From NCBI GenBank assembly GCA_964625615.1, contig CAZVDU010000202.1:1-6136 (forward strand): a DNA stretch of 6,136 nt. The letters run 5' to 3'. The position numbers were made by a program, and so were the translations under genes. This document shows, piece by piece, positions 1 to 6,099 of the stretch. Under the pieces are notes generated by a model. It saw only the letters and a list, made by a program, of their open reading frames with translations, was not told the origin of the DNA and ran no database searches. Positions within the stretch are counted from its first letter, which is position 1. Each line of letters opens with the position of its first letter. The stretch comes from M269 sp964625615 (lineage in GTDB: Bacteria; Pseudomonadota; Gammaproteobacteria; Enterobacterales; Alteromonadaceae).

Positions 1-11
1 AGATAATTAGT

Positions 12-3000
12 TTGAATTATCAAAAGAAATACGAAAGCAGCAGGTCTATTTTTTGGGCACTGCTGCTTTCGTATTTCTTTTTACAACCCATTTATGCCCA
101 ACCTATTCAGTTTGATATTCCATTAAAACCTAATCAAGCGATTATTCTTGAGTCTGCTAGAACAGGTTTTTCTGTTCAGCTCAACCACAATAATGCGCAG
201 TCGCTGAAGAGTTATTCTGCCTACGTACAGCAAGTGGTTATTTTTCCAGAAAATAATCAAGAAGCCCTGTATCGCCTTGTGGTTACACCAGATCAACGTG
301 TTGATATAGGGAGTACTGACTTTGCGTATCGAGTCAAGGATATTGAAACAAAAGAAGTTGTTTTATATCGATTTTTAAATACGCTTGGTCGGCAGTTAAA
401 CGAAGAGAAAGATGGTAATGGTGATAGTTTGGTACTGGCTCAGCTTAAACAGTTGCAAAGAGAGCTAGCATTATCTGATGAATCGCAATGTTTGTCATCT
501 GTCGTTTTGACTGAGCTTTTAATTGTAAATGAACAGATTGATGAGGGCCTTGAGAGTATTGAACAAGTGATTAAGCGTCAAGGTCAATCATGCCTTTATG
601 CGTCGGCTTTAGCACTAAATACGACATTTAATTTGTATCGATTTGCTGATGCTAATAAGCACGCAATTACCTTACTGAAGTCAGATTTTAGTTGGGCTAT
701 TAAATCGACTCAGTCGGAGTCTGATTGGCATGAGTGGAAGGGTAAGTATTCATGGTTAGATGAAGTTGATGTTCAGTCTTCGATATCGGGTTTTGAGGAG
801 GATAGGTTCTCGTCATTGCATCCTAAGTTACTGCTCCAGCTAGGTTTTAGTAATGTATTGTCAGGCTCAACACAATCTGACAAAGCCATGATGGACGTTG
901 GGAAGTTTTCCCTTGATCGTGCGCATGCCAAGATCCAAGCCCAAAAGCTGACGGAACTATTACCGGATTTATACAATGGCTTTGCTACCTACTGGTCATT
1001 GACCGGAGACAATGCTGCATCAGCACGCTTCTTGAACATGGCAATACAAACGAAAAAGCAGTTAGGCTTAGATCGAGAAACAGCTGATTTCCTCAATAAC
1101 CTGGCACTTGTGTATTTGTGGTCAGGACAGCTAGCTGATGCTCAAATGCGTTTTCGAGAGGCGATTGCACTGGCTGAGTTTAGTGGTAATTATTTTGCTA
1201 AAGCAACGATGACAGCCAATTTAGCCAAGACATATCGTATGGTTGGCGAAACTCATACTGCAAGGCGTTACTACAATGAAGCACTTGCACTGAGTGACGG
1301 AAAAGTAAAAGACAGGGATATGGTCAATACCCACCTGGCGTTGGCAAGGATTGAATTGATGGAAGAGCAATTTGATCGTGCACTGGAGCAGTTGAATCAG
1401 GCTGATGAGCTTGCAAGGTCTCTTCGTCCTGAAAAGCTTGGGTTGATATATTCATTGAAAGCCGAAGCTTATGCTCATCAGAGTAACTTACCTCTGGCTA
1501 AAGAGATGTCGATGATGGCTGAAAAGTCTTTGGAAGATATCTTAAAAGCCTCTGATAGGGCGGATGCTTGGGTATCTATTGCAAAGACACAGCTTAAACT
1601 GGCTGAGTTTTCTCTGGCGCAACATAGCATGGCTCAGGCCTCTGAGCTTATCTCTGCAGAACACCCCACTCAATTGAAATTAAGGTCGCTTGAGTATCAG
1701 ATGCAGCTAATCGTTGATAAAGAGGATATTGCCACACTGAACGAACTATTCGACAGAGCAAGGCAACAGGTATTTCAGATAGAATCATCGTTGGACTTCT
1801 ACCAAATGGGGCCAAATTGGCTGTCCCATGTTAGAGATCTTTACGATGCCCATTTGACAGTATTATTAAACACACCTTCCGCTGATAATGCAGAGCTAGC
1901 CCTTACCTTAATTGATGAATACCACAGTAAGGCCTTTTTGAGAAAGAGGCTCTTTTACGCAAACCAGACTGATGCTCTGCCTGAGCAGACTGATCAGATA
2001 TGGCAAGATAAACTCGAAACAGAAATTGCAGTGGTTAATGCGAACTCCGACGAGCAAAAGCGCAAAGCGATAAGAAAACTGGATACCCTTAATGAACAGT
2101 GGAGTATCACCAATGGTTTAGGCCGGGACGCTGAAACAGTCCAACTTATAGAGACTGTTAGTGTCTCTGATATTCAAAAGAGCATTGAGCCGAAAGAGGC
2201 TATGCTGCGATATATAACACTCAAAGACAAATGTTTCGTAGCTGCTATTACAAAGAAAGCTAACCAGATTCAAACAATACAATGCCCTCCTGAATTAGGA
2301 GAGGAGCAACACTTTTCAGGTGCGCAGTATGCTAATCTTTATAAACAGATTCACGCGAATAGGTTTGTTCCAGACTTTGTTACGCGCCATGATGATATTG
2401 AAAAGCTCATTATCATACCTGATGCTAAGTTTCACATTTTACCTTTTTCACTGCTCAGAATTGACCACGCGCAGTATCGATATTTGGGAACTCGTTATGA
2501 AATTGTACGAGGGTTGTCTGTATCAACTTACTTAAATGAGCGTGATTCTGGGTTAAGTAAGAATAGTGACATGATTGCTGTATTTGATTCTCCGATGTTT
2601 CAACCGCCACAAACTTCTAACGATCATAAATCCTCAAAAAGCTGGTTTAACTCTCTAAGTGATCTGCATTGGGCATCGAAAGAAGGTGATGCGATTCAGG
2701 AGGTATTCTTTGATCGTGATGTTGATAGGAAGTCTCGCGAACAGGCAAAAAATGATGTTTTGCTATCTTCATCCTTTCGTCGAGCAAAAATACTGCATGT
2801 TGCAACACACGGCTATTTTAACCCTGAGCAGCCTGAAATAGTCGGCTTGGCAACATCTTATCGAACAACAGACAAGGGTTTTAATGTTGGCTTTTTATCG
2901 CAAAGTTTTCTTCTGAGCCAACCTTTCGACAATCAGCTGGTGGTATTAAGTGGTTGTGAGACTGCGTTGGGGCGTTATTCTGATAGCGAAGGTTATGTCA

Positions 3001-3257
3001 GTTTATCTTATGGCTTTATTTCAGCTGGCGCTGGGTCTGCTATAAGCACTTTGTGGAAGGTCGGAGATAAGCCCACGGCGATATTTATGCGCCACTTTTA
3101 CAGTGCGTTACGAGACACGAAAAGCAGTTCAAGAGCATTGCTCATGGCACGAAGGGCAATGGCCAGTGAATCAAATTATCGATACCGATCTGCTCAACAT
3201 TGGGCAGGATTCGCCCTCCAACTATCCAAGCGAGATGCAGAATACTTTGACTTTTAA
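12..3257 (+). CDS. Exported TPR-CHAT protein (caspase-like putative cysteine protease)
   Basis: The 1081-residue product has a signal peptide: Lys/Arg-bearing start, hydrophobic core at about 13-24, and a likely cut after Ala29 (PIYA/Q). A beta-rich stretch of no recognised family follows (about 31-115). About six TPR-like helical hairpins span 320-548, then the Glu/Lys/Ala-rich helix typical ahead of CHAT domains (629-646) and a charged helical linker (about 668-700). The CHAT domain covers about 717-1075 and shows HILPFSLL, HVATHGYF with His933, LSGCETALG with Cys982, and a terminal WAGFALQL. The His/Cys pair matches the caspase-like dyad, so proteolytic activity is plausible; substrate and activator are unknown. 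Export implies action in the periplasm or at the envelope. The start is TTG with no visible Shine-Dalgarno site, and the frame stays open to the left edge, so the true start could lie outside the window. No in-frame Met occurs before about residue 290. CHAT assignment is firm; start and role are not. Confidence 0.9.
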   Translation: MNYQKKYESSRSIFWALLLSYFFLQPIYAQPIQFDIPLKPNQAIILESARTGFSVQLNHNNAQSLKSYSAYVQQVVIFPENNQEALYRLVVTPDQRVDIGSTDFAYRVKDIETKEVVLYRFLNTLGRQLNEEKDGNGDSLVLAQLKQLQRELALSDESQCLSSVVLTELLIVNEQIDEGLESIEQVIKRQGQSCLYASALALNTTFNLYRFADANKHAITLLKSDFSWAIKSTQSESDWHEWKGKYSWLDEVDVQSSISGFEEDRFSSLHPKLLLQLGFSNVLSGSTQSDKAMMDVGKFSLDRAHAKIQAQKLTELLPDLYNGFATYWSLTGDNAASARFLNMAIQTKKQLGLDRETADFLNNLALVYLWSGQLADAQMRFREAIALAEFSGNYFAKATMTANLAKTYRMVGETHTARRYYNEALALSDGKVKDRDMVNTHLALARIELMEEQFDRALEQLNQADELARSLRPEKLGLIYSLKAEAYAHQSNLPLAKEMSMMAEKSLEDILKASDRADAWVSIAKTQLKLAEFSLAQHSMAQASELISAEHPTQLKLRSLEYQMQLIVDKEDIATLNELFDRARQQVFQIESSLDFYQMGPNWLSHVRDLYDAHLTVLLNTPSADNAELALTLIDEYHSKAFLRKRLFYANQTDALPEQTDQIWQDKLETEIAVVNANSDEQKRKAIRKLDTLNEQWSITNGLGRDAETVQLIETVSVSDIQKSIEPKEAMLRYITLKDKCFVAAITKKANQIQTIQCPPELGEEQHFSGAQYANLYKQIHANRFVPDFVTRHDDIEKLIIIPDAKFHILPFSLLRIDHAQYRYLGTRYEIVRGLSVSTYLNERDSGLSKNSDMIAVFDSPMFQPPQTSNDHKSSKSWFNSLSDLHWASKEGDAIQEVFFDRDVDRKSREQAKNDVLLSSSFRRAKILHVATHGYFNPEQPEIVGLATSYRTTDKGFNVGFLSQSFLLSQPFDNQLVVLSGCETALGRYSDSEGYVSLSYGFISAGAGSAISTLWKVGDKPTAIFMRHFYSALRDTKSSSRALLMARRAMASESNYRYRSAQHWAGFALQLSKRDAEYFDF
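22..81. repeat. Perfect 22-bp inverted repeat in signal-peptide codons
   Basis: Bases 22-43 are the exact reverse complement of 60-81, separated by a 16-base loop (44-59). The core reads ACGAAAGCAGCAG on the left and CTGCTGCTTTCGT on the right, flanked by A-rich and T-rich ends, with one further T after the right arm. It begins only eight bases after the TTG codon and lies wholly within the signal-peptide codons of the CHAT gene. A long stem ending in a T-rich run resembles an intrinsic terminator or attenuator. It could also be a small palindromic element that became coding sequence, or a fold-back assembly artefact. The symmetry is directly visible; the function is unknown. Confidence 0.9.
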
Positions 3258-3269
3258 AAAGCTGCCAAG

Positions 3270-4052
3270 CTAATCAATATCAATAACGCGATCATAATGA
3301 GCACTGTCACATAGTAGCCCTTGAATATCTGTCACTCCCAAAACACTAAGTGCAGTTAATTTTTCTGAGCCTTCTGTACTTCTTGCACTCTTCGCATCTT
3401 CGGTACTTGCCGTTGAGAGGATAATGTTAGTAACACTGAGTTCTTTTAAGGTCGTAGCGTATCTTTGGAGCTCAGACTTATCCGATGCGATTCGAGTCGC
3501 CGTCGCGTGGCAGAGTTCAATGATAGAAGGCTTGAGCTTTTGGGCACGCTCTAGATCTGAAAAGCTATTGTCATTGATATTCAGCGCGATGCGGTACCCA
3601 ACTTCATGTAAAGATTTTATCTGTTTTTCTAAGAAAGCCATTTCTACGAGGGGTGTGTGTTCGGTTAGTTCGAAAACAATCTGAGGTGCAATGTGTTGAC
3701 ACAGGTTGGTTATTTCTCTAAAGATTTTCGATAGAAACAGGCTAGAACCGATCCGAATAGATAAAAAATGCTCTTCGGGAAGTTCGTGTTGAACGCTTAA
3801 TGCCTTTACTAAAATGGCGTATTCAAGTTCGTCATTGAGACCACACTCTTTGGCGCAATTCAATAACTCATCTGTACCTTCTAATTCGGAATTTTCAGGC
3901 CCACGGGCTATGGTTTTATAGCCCTCTACTTCACCACTCTCTACTGAGATAATTGGCTGTAGTTGGACACGAATACTATCGCTCAGGATAATATCTTCCA
4001 ATACTTGATGGATATTCGACTCCACGGCATTCGCTTTTTGCGCACTTTGCAT
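3270..4052 (-). CDS. Degenerate stand-alone EAL-domain protein, predicted inactive as a phosphodiesterase
   Basis: The 260-residue cytoplasmic protein is almost entirely one EAL fold, with no membrane segment, GGDEF or sensory domain. Landmarks align in order: QPIIS at 32-36, GYKTIARGP at 44-52 where the family has GxEALxR, LSIRIGSS at 97-104 where a metal-binding Asn is usual, FELTE at 127-131, IALNINDNSFS at 155-165 where IAxDDFGxGxS is usual, PSIIEL at 175-180 in place of the KxD strand, and IQGLL at 243-247 for the QGxxxGxP end. Most positions that bind metal or activate water are lost; Glu128 and the QG pair remain. Family knowledge therefore predicts no c-di-GMP hydrolysis. It may bind c-di-GMP without cutting it, or bind a protein partner as YdiV-type proteins do. 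The ATG is supported by an AGGAG nine bases upstream. The gene converges on the CHAT gene. Confidence 0.85.
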   Translation of the reverse strand: MQSAQKANAVESNIHQVLEDIILSDSIRVQLQPIISVESGEVEGYKTIARGPENSELEGTDELLNCAKECGLNDELEYAILVKALSVQHELPEEHFLSIRIGSSLFLSKIFREITNLCQHIAPQIVFELTEHTPLVEMAFLEKQIKSLHEVGYRIALNINDNSFSDLERAQKLKPSIIELCHATATRIASDKSELQRYATTLKELSVTNIILSTASTEDAKSARSTEGSEKLTALSVLGVTDIQGLLCDSAHYDRVIDID

Positions 4053-4061
4053 TGTTGTCTA

Positions 4062-4066
4062 CTCCT
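4062..4066 (-). promoter_or_regulatory. Shine-Dalgarno site of the pseudo-EAL gene
   Basis: On the minus strand this reads AGGAG, followed by nine bases (TAGACAACA) and then the ATG at 4052-4050. Spacing and match are good, and this fixes the start of the EAL-like protein. Confidence 0.8.
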
Positions 4067-4087
4067 AGGGTGTAATTGAATACAGCT

Positions 4088-4093
4088 ATTATA
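4088..4093 (-). promoter_or_regulatory. Candidate -10 element (TATAAT) of the pseudo-EAL gene
   Basis: The minus strand carries an exact TATAAT here, which would start transcription near 4081 and give a leader of about 30 bases containing the AGGAG site. No good TTGACA-like -35 lies 16-18 bases upstream (the 17-base position reads TCTTAT) and there is no extended TGn motif. The promoter is therefore either weak or activator-dependent, or the match is chance in AT-rich DNA. Confidence 0.4.
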
Positions 4094-4200
4094 AATTCGC
4101 TGGAATAGGTATAAGACTATGCCATCGTCCTAATAGGCGAAAATTGATTTTAGTTATGAGCTTAATCGAAAAGATCGATGTAGAGCATGAATGCTTCATT

Positions 4201-4240
4201 AAGAGCGCTTTTATGCGGCACATCAAAGCGTTCTTTTTGT
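4201..4240 (+). terminator. Terminator-like hairpin with no plus-strand gene in front
   Basis: AAGAGCGCTTT (4201-4211) pairs with AAAGCGTTCTT (4225-4235) over 11 positions, with a single G.U wobble (4205/4231). Inside it, after one mismatch, ATG (4213-4215) pairs with CAT (4221-4223) around a five-base loop. On the plus strand the 3' side runs into TTTTTGTTGTT, as in an intrinsic terminator; the other strand lacks a T run in the matching place. The nearest upstream plus-strand gene ends at 3257, beyond an oppositely oriented gene. The hairpin could insulate the BlaI/M56 operon from antisense read-through or end a short non-coding RNA. Confidence 0.6.
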
Positions 4241-4298
4241 TGTTATCAGGACAATGAATGAGCATTACTCAATGAAGTAAGTTTAAGCTGAATTTTAT

Positions 4299-4318
4299 AG
4301 TGTGACTTGTGTCGCACT
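4299..4318 (+). promoter_or_regulatory. Putative operator dyad 1
   Basis: AGTGTGAC and GTCGCACT are inverted half-sites around TTGT, with one mismatch. The dyad covers the predicted -35 and recurs 34 bp downstream. The adjacent BlaI-family gene is the natural candidate for binding it, since these repressors usually control their own promoter. The core also fits the CRP pattern TGTGA-N6-TCACA with one mismatch, so a CRP-type regulator cannot be excluded. Confidence 0.55.
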
Positions 4319-4335
4319 TTTAGTGCTGTTATAGT
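4307..4335 (+). promoter_or_regulatory. Probable sigma70-type promoter of the BlaI/M56 operon
   Basis: TTGTGT (4307-4312) and TATAGT (4330-4335) are separated by 17 bases and resemble -35 and -10 boxes; the -10 matches 5 of 6 and the -35 only 3 of 6. The predicted start is near 4342, giving a leader of about 25 bases. The -35 lies inside the first dyad and the -10 overlaps the second, which is the geometry expected of a repressed promoter. A second TATAGT at 4296-4301 has no plausible -35. Confidence 0.5.
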
Positions 4336-4352
4336 GTGACACAAGTCGCACT
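4333..4352 (+). promoter_or_regulatory. Putative operator dyad 2
   Basis: The half-sites are the same as in dyad 1, AGTGTGAC and GTCGCACT, here around ACAA. That spacer is the reverse complement of the TTGT in dyad 1, so the two dyads match in both orientations: 16/20 direct and 18/20 inverted. This copy overlaps the predicted -10 and transcription start and ends 14 bases before the repressor ATG. A regulator bound here would block initiation, which favours repression over activation. Confidence 0.55.
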
Positions 4353-4366
4353 TATGATGAACCTTT

Positions 4367-4750
4367 ATGCAATTGACGGCCCCTGAGTTAGAAATTCACA
4401 AATTGTTATGGCAAGAGCAACCCCAAACAGGTAAAGCCATTCATAGTCGCTTGGAAGCGCTTTATGGATGGACCTACTCCTCCACTCGCAAAACGTTGGA
4501 GCGTATGCTTGCGAAAGAAATGGTACGCAGTGAAAACCAGGGTAATAAAAAAATCTATTACAGTTTGCTCGATAAAGTACCGACCTTAGCGATGTATGCG
4601 CAGGACTTCGCCAAACGTGTTTTAGAAATTGATGGACCAGTTCCTATCTCGATGTTCTCGGATAGCCAGTTGATAAAGCCGGATGAATTAAAAGAACTTG
4701 AGCAACTGCTTCAACAATTTAATGATGATAAGGAGCAGGGTAAAGCATGA
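4367..4750 (+). CDS. BlaI/MecI-family transcriptional repressor
   Basis: The 127-residue length is typical of the family. The N-terminus LTAPELEIHKLLW matches the opening helix of BlaI/MecI (LTxxEleIMkxLW). The winged helix-turn-helix runs to about residue 68, with recognition-helix region TYSSTRKTLERMLAKEM (36-52) and a wing ending KIYYSLL (62-68). The helical C-terminal part (about 73-120) corresponds to the dimerisation region. In BlaI and MecI the protease cuts at an Asn-Phe bond; by position the equivalent here is Met96-Phe97 in PISMFSDS, ahead of the final helix KPDELKELEQLL. It probably represses its own operon through the two dyads just upstream. The start fits the family N-terminus although only a weak Shine-Dalgarno site is visible. 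Its last codons overlap the M56 gene by ATGA. The target need not include a beta-lactamase, since none is in the window. Confidence 0.9.
   Translation: MQLTAPELEIHKLLWQEQPQTGKAIHSRLEALYGWTYSSTRKTLERMLAKEMVRSENQGNKKIYYSLLDKVPTLAMYAQDFAKRVLEIDGPVPISMFSDSQLIKPDELKELEQLLQQFNDDKEQGKA
4730..4735 (+). promoter_or_regulatory. Shine-Dalgarno site of the M56-M23 gene, inside the repressor gene
   Basis: AAGGAG lies 11 bases before the ATG at 4747, within the last codons of the repressor gene. Together with the ATGA stop/start overlap it implies translational coupling. It is much stronger than anything ahead of the repressor gene itself, so more protease than repressor may be made per transcript. A second ATG immediately follows the first and could also be used. 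Confidence 0.7.
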
Positions 4751-6099
4751 TGTCATGGGATCTTTCTTCGATAATACTGCAACTCTCAGCTTGGTTGCTA
4801 GCGACACTGATCGTAGGTGTCTGCCTAAACCGACTGATGAAACACAACGCTTTACCAGCCAGTGTCTGGTGGTGCGGATTAGTGATAACCATGCTGGTTT
4901 TTATACCCATTTCTTCTGTCGTACCGGTGAATATTATTGGTGCTTATTGGGTAGAGGGTGAGTATGCACTCACTAACGTGGGGCGTAGCATTAGCGCAAA
5001 TATCGACTTGGGCACGCCTATTACTGGTCATCTAGCCACAAGCATTTTACTGCTTGGGATAGCTGTTATTAGCTTGTGGCGACTCGCTAACCTGTACCGT
5101 GATTACACCAAGTTTAAGCGACTGATCACTGGTGCAATTCCTTACTACTCGGATAGCTACCACTATCCAGCATTTATTACCTCTTTGAATGCATCAGCAT
5201 TCGCTATGGGCGTGTTTAGACCGGTTATTGCTTTACCTGATTATTTCTTGTCTTTACCAAAAGCTCAGCAAAATATTTTACTCGAACATGAGTGCATGCA
5301 TATAAAGCTTGGGGATACTATTGCAGTGGTTTTTTGGCGTGTGCTGTGCGCGGTGTGTTGGTTTAATCCATTCTTAAAGAGACTAGAGGCAGGCATAAAT
5401 CAGAGCTTCGAATTAAGGTGCGATGAGAAAACTATAAAGAAGCGCCAGTGTTCGCGTATTGAGTATGCGCAGGCGTTATTAAACTGTCTGACATTGGGCA
5501 CAAGTGGCAAGGCAAATGGCTTGTCACTAGGGTTTAGTGAATGCAAATTATCGTTGCAGGATTATAAAAAGCGCCTCAAGTGGATTGTTGCTAAGCCTTC
5601 TCACTCGAACCACCTGAATACGTCGTTATTGTGGGTGGCAATGATCACGATGGTTTTTGGGATCAACTCTGCATTTGCAGCAATCTCAAGCTCTCAAGAG
5701 ACCTGGCTTCATCCTGTTAGTCAATTTAATGTTAGCTCAGAGTTTGGCAGTATTGCGTCTATTCGAGGTAATAAGTCGCATCGAGGCATTGATTTAGTCG
5801 GGCCAATTGGCACACCCGTGTATGCTAGTGCGTCGGGGAAAGTGATGATTGCAGATAATACTAGCCTGGCAAAGGCTTATGGTAATGTGGTCGTTATCCA
5901 ACACCCTAAAGAATGGCAGAGTATGTATGCTCATTTAAGCGTTGTTAACGTTAAATCAGGGCAATACGTTTCTCAAGGCGATGTTATTGGCTTAATTGGG
6001 CAATCGGGGCGAGTAACGGGGCCCCATTTGCACTTTGAGCTTGCTCACCAGCAGCAACCTGTTGATCCAAATAGGTATTTGCAGAAGAAAGGCCGCTAA
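4747..6099 (+). CDS. BlaR1-like M56 membrane metalloprotease fused to an M23 (LytM) peptidase domain
   Basis: The 450-residue protein has probable membrane helices at about 8-28, 40-62, 94-115 and 292-312. Between the third and the last lies the M56 domain: HECMH zinc motif at 181-185, FELRCDE at 221-227 with Glu222 as likely third ligand, and the family WFNPF at 205-209. By BlaR1 topology this domain faces the cytoplasm and cleaves the repressor encoded just upstream. The C-terminal part (about 320-445) would be periplasmic. In place of a penicillin-binding sensor it is an M23/LytM domain with HRGID (His345, Asp349), YAHLS (His396) and GPHLHFE (His427, His429). All the usual zinc and catalytic residues are present, so it may cut peptidoglycan cross-links or at least bind them. 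The inference is a cell-wall sensor that relieves repression. The first ATG overlaps the repressor stop codon by ATGA. A product of similar M56/M23 build is known from other bacteria, but its signal is not established. Confidence 0.9.
   Translation: MMSWDLSSIILQLSAWLLATLIVGVCLNRLMKHNALPASVWWCGLVITMLVFIPISSVVPVNIIGAYWVEGEYALTNVGRSISANIDLGTPITGHLATSILLLGIAVISLWRLANLYRDYTKFKRLITGAIPYYSDSYHYPAFITSLNASAFAMGVFRPVIALPDYFLSLPKAQQNILLEHECMHIKLGDTIAVVFWRVLCAVCWFNPFLKRLEAGINQSFELRCDEKTIKKRQCSRIEYAQALLNCLTLGTSGKANGLSLGFSECKLSLQDYKKRLKWIVAKPSHSNHLNTSLLWVAMITMVFGINSAFAAISSSQETWLHPVSQFNVSSEFGSIASIRGNKSHRGIDLVGPIGTPVYASASGKVMIADNTSLAKAYGNVVVIQHPKEWQSMYAHLSVVNVKSGQYVSQGDVIGLIGQSGRVTGPHLHFELAHQQQPVDPNRYLQKKGR

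Larger units (their letters stand above)
4053..4366. other. Divergent intergenic regulatory region
   Basis: These 314 bases separate the start of the pseudo-EAL gene from the start of the BlaI-like gene, and no convincing protein gene lies within them. From left to right they hold the EAL Shine-Dalgarno and TATAAT, an AT-rich stretch (about 4095-4180) with no recognised signal, a small inverted repeat (ATGAA-TGC-TTCAT at 4187-4199), a terminator-like hairpin on the plus strand (4201-4240), and the operator-covered promoter of the BlaI/M56 operon (4299-4352). The hairpin divides the region into an EAL-side half and an operon-side half, so the two promoters are probably controlled separately. 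Confidence 0.7.

Noticed and set aside
773..976. Minus-strand 67-codon frame inside the CHAT gene, and similar short frames at 2320-2535, 2659-2841, 3424-3684, 4698-4961 and 4719-4910
   Set aside because: All lie inside well-supported genes in other frames, have no domain-like content and are chance frames.
12..3257. Possible link to CRISPR type III-E (TPR-CHAT) systems
   Set aside because: There is no CRISPR array or Cas gene in the window, and this protein carries a signal peptide, so a cytoplasmic CRISPR effector role is unlikely.
3254..3275. AGCT-GCCA-AGCT stem with a T run on the minus strand between the convergent genes
   Set aside because: The stem is only 4 bp with a 4-base loop and is mostly self-palindromic sequence, too weak to call as a terminator.
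4185..4199. Small inverted repeats GCAT-GA-ATGC and ATGAA-TGC-TTCAT upstream of the hairpin
   Set aside because: Arms of 4-5 bp are expected by chance in a region this long. Noted only as part of the intergenic description.
4259..4271. TGAG-CATTA-CTCA inverted repeat and a CAATGAA direct repeat near the operon promoter
   Set aside because: Too short and without a second copy resembling the operator dyads, so not supported as regulatory sites.
4354..4386. Ten-codon reading frame (ATGATG...TGA) overlapping the repressor start in another frame
   Set aside because: It lacks a clear Shine-Dalgarno site and is too short to judge. The repressor start at 4367 is well supported by the family N-terminus.
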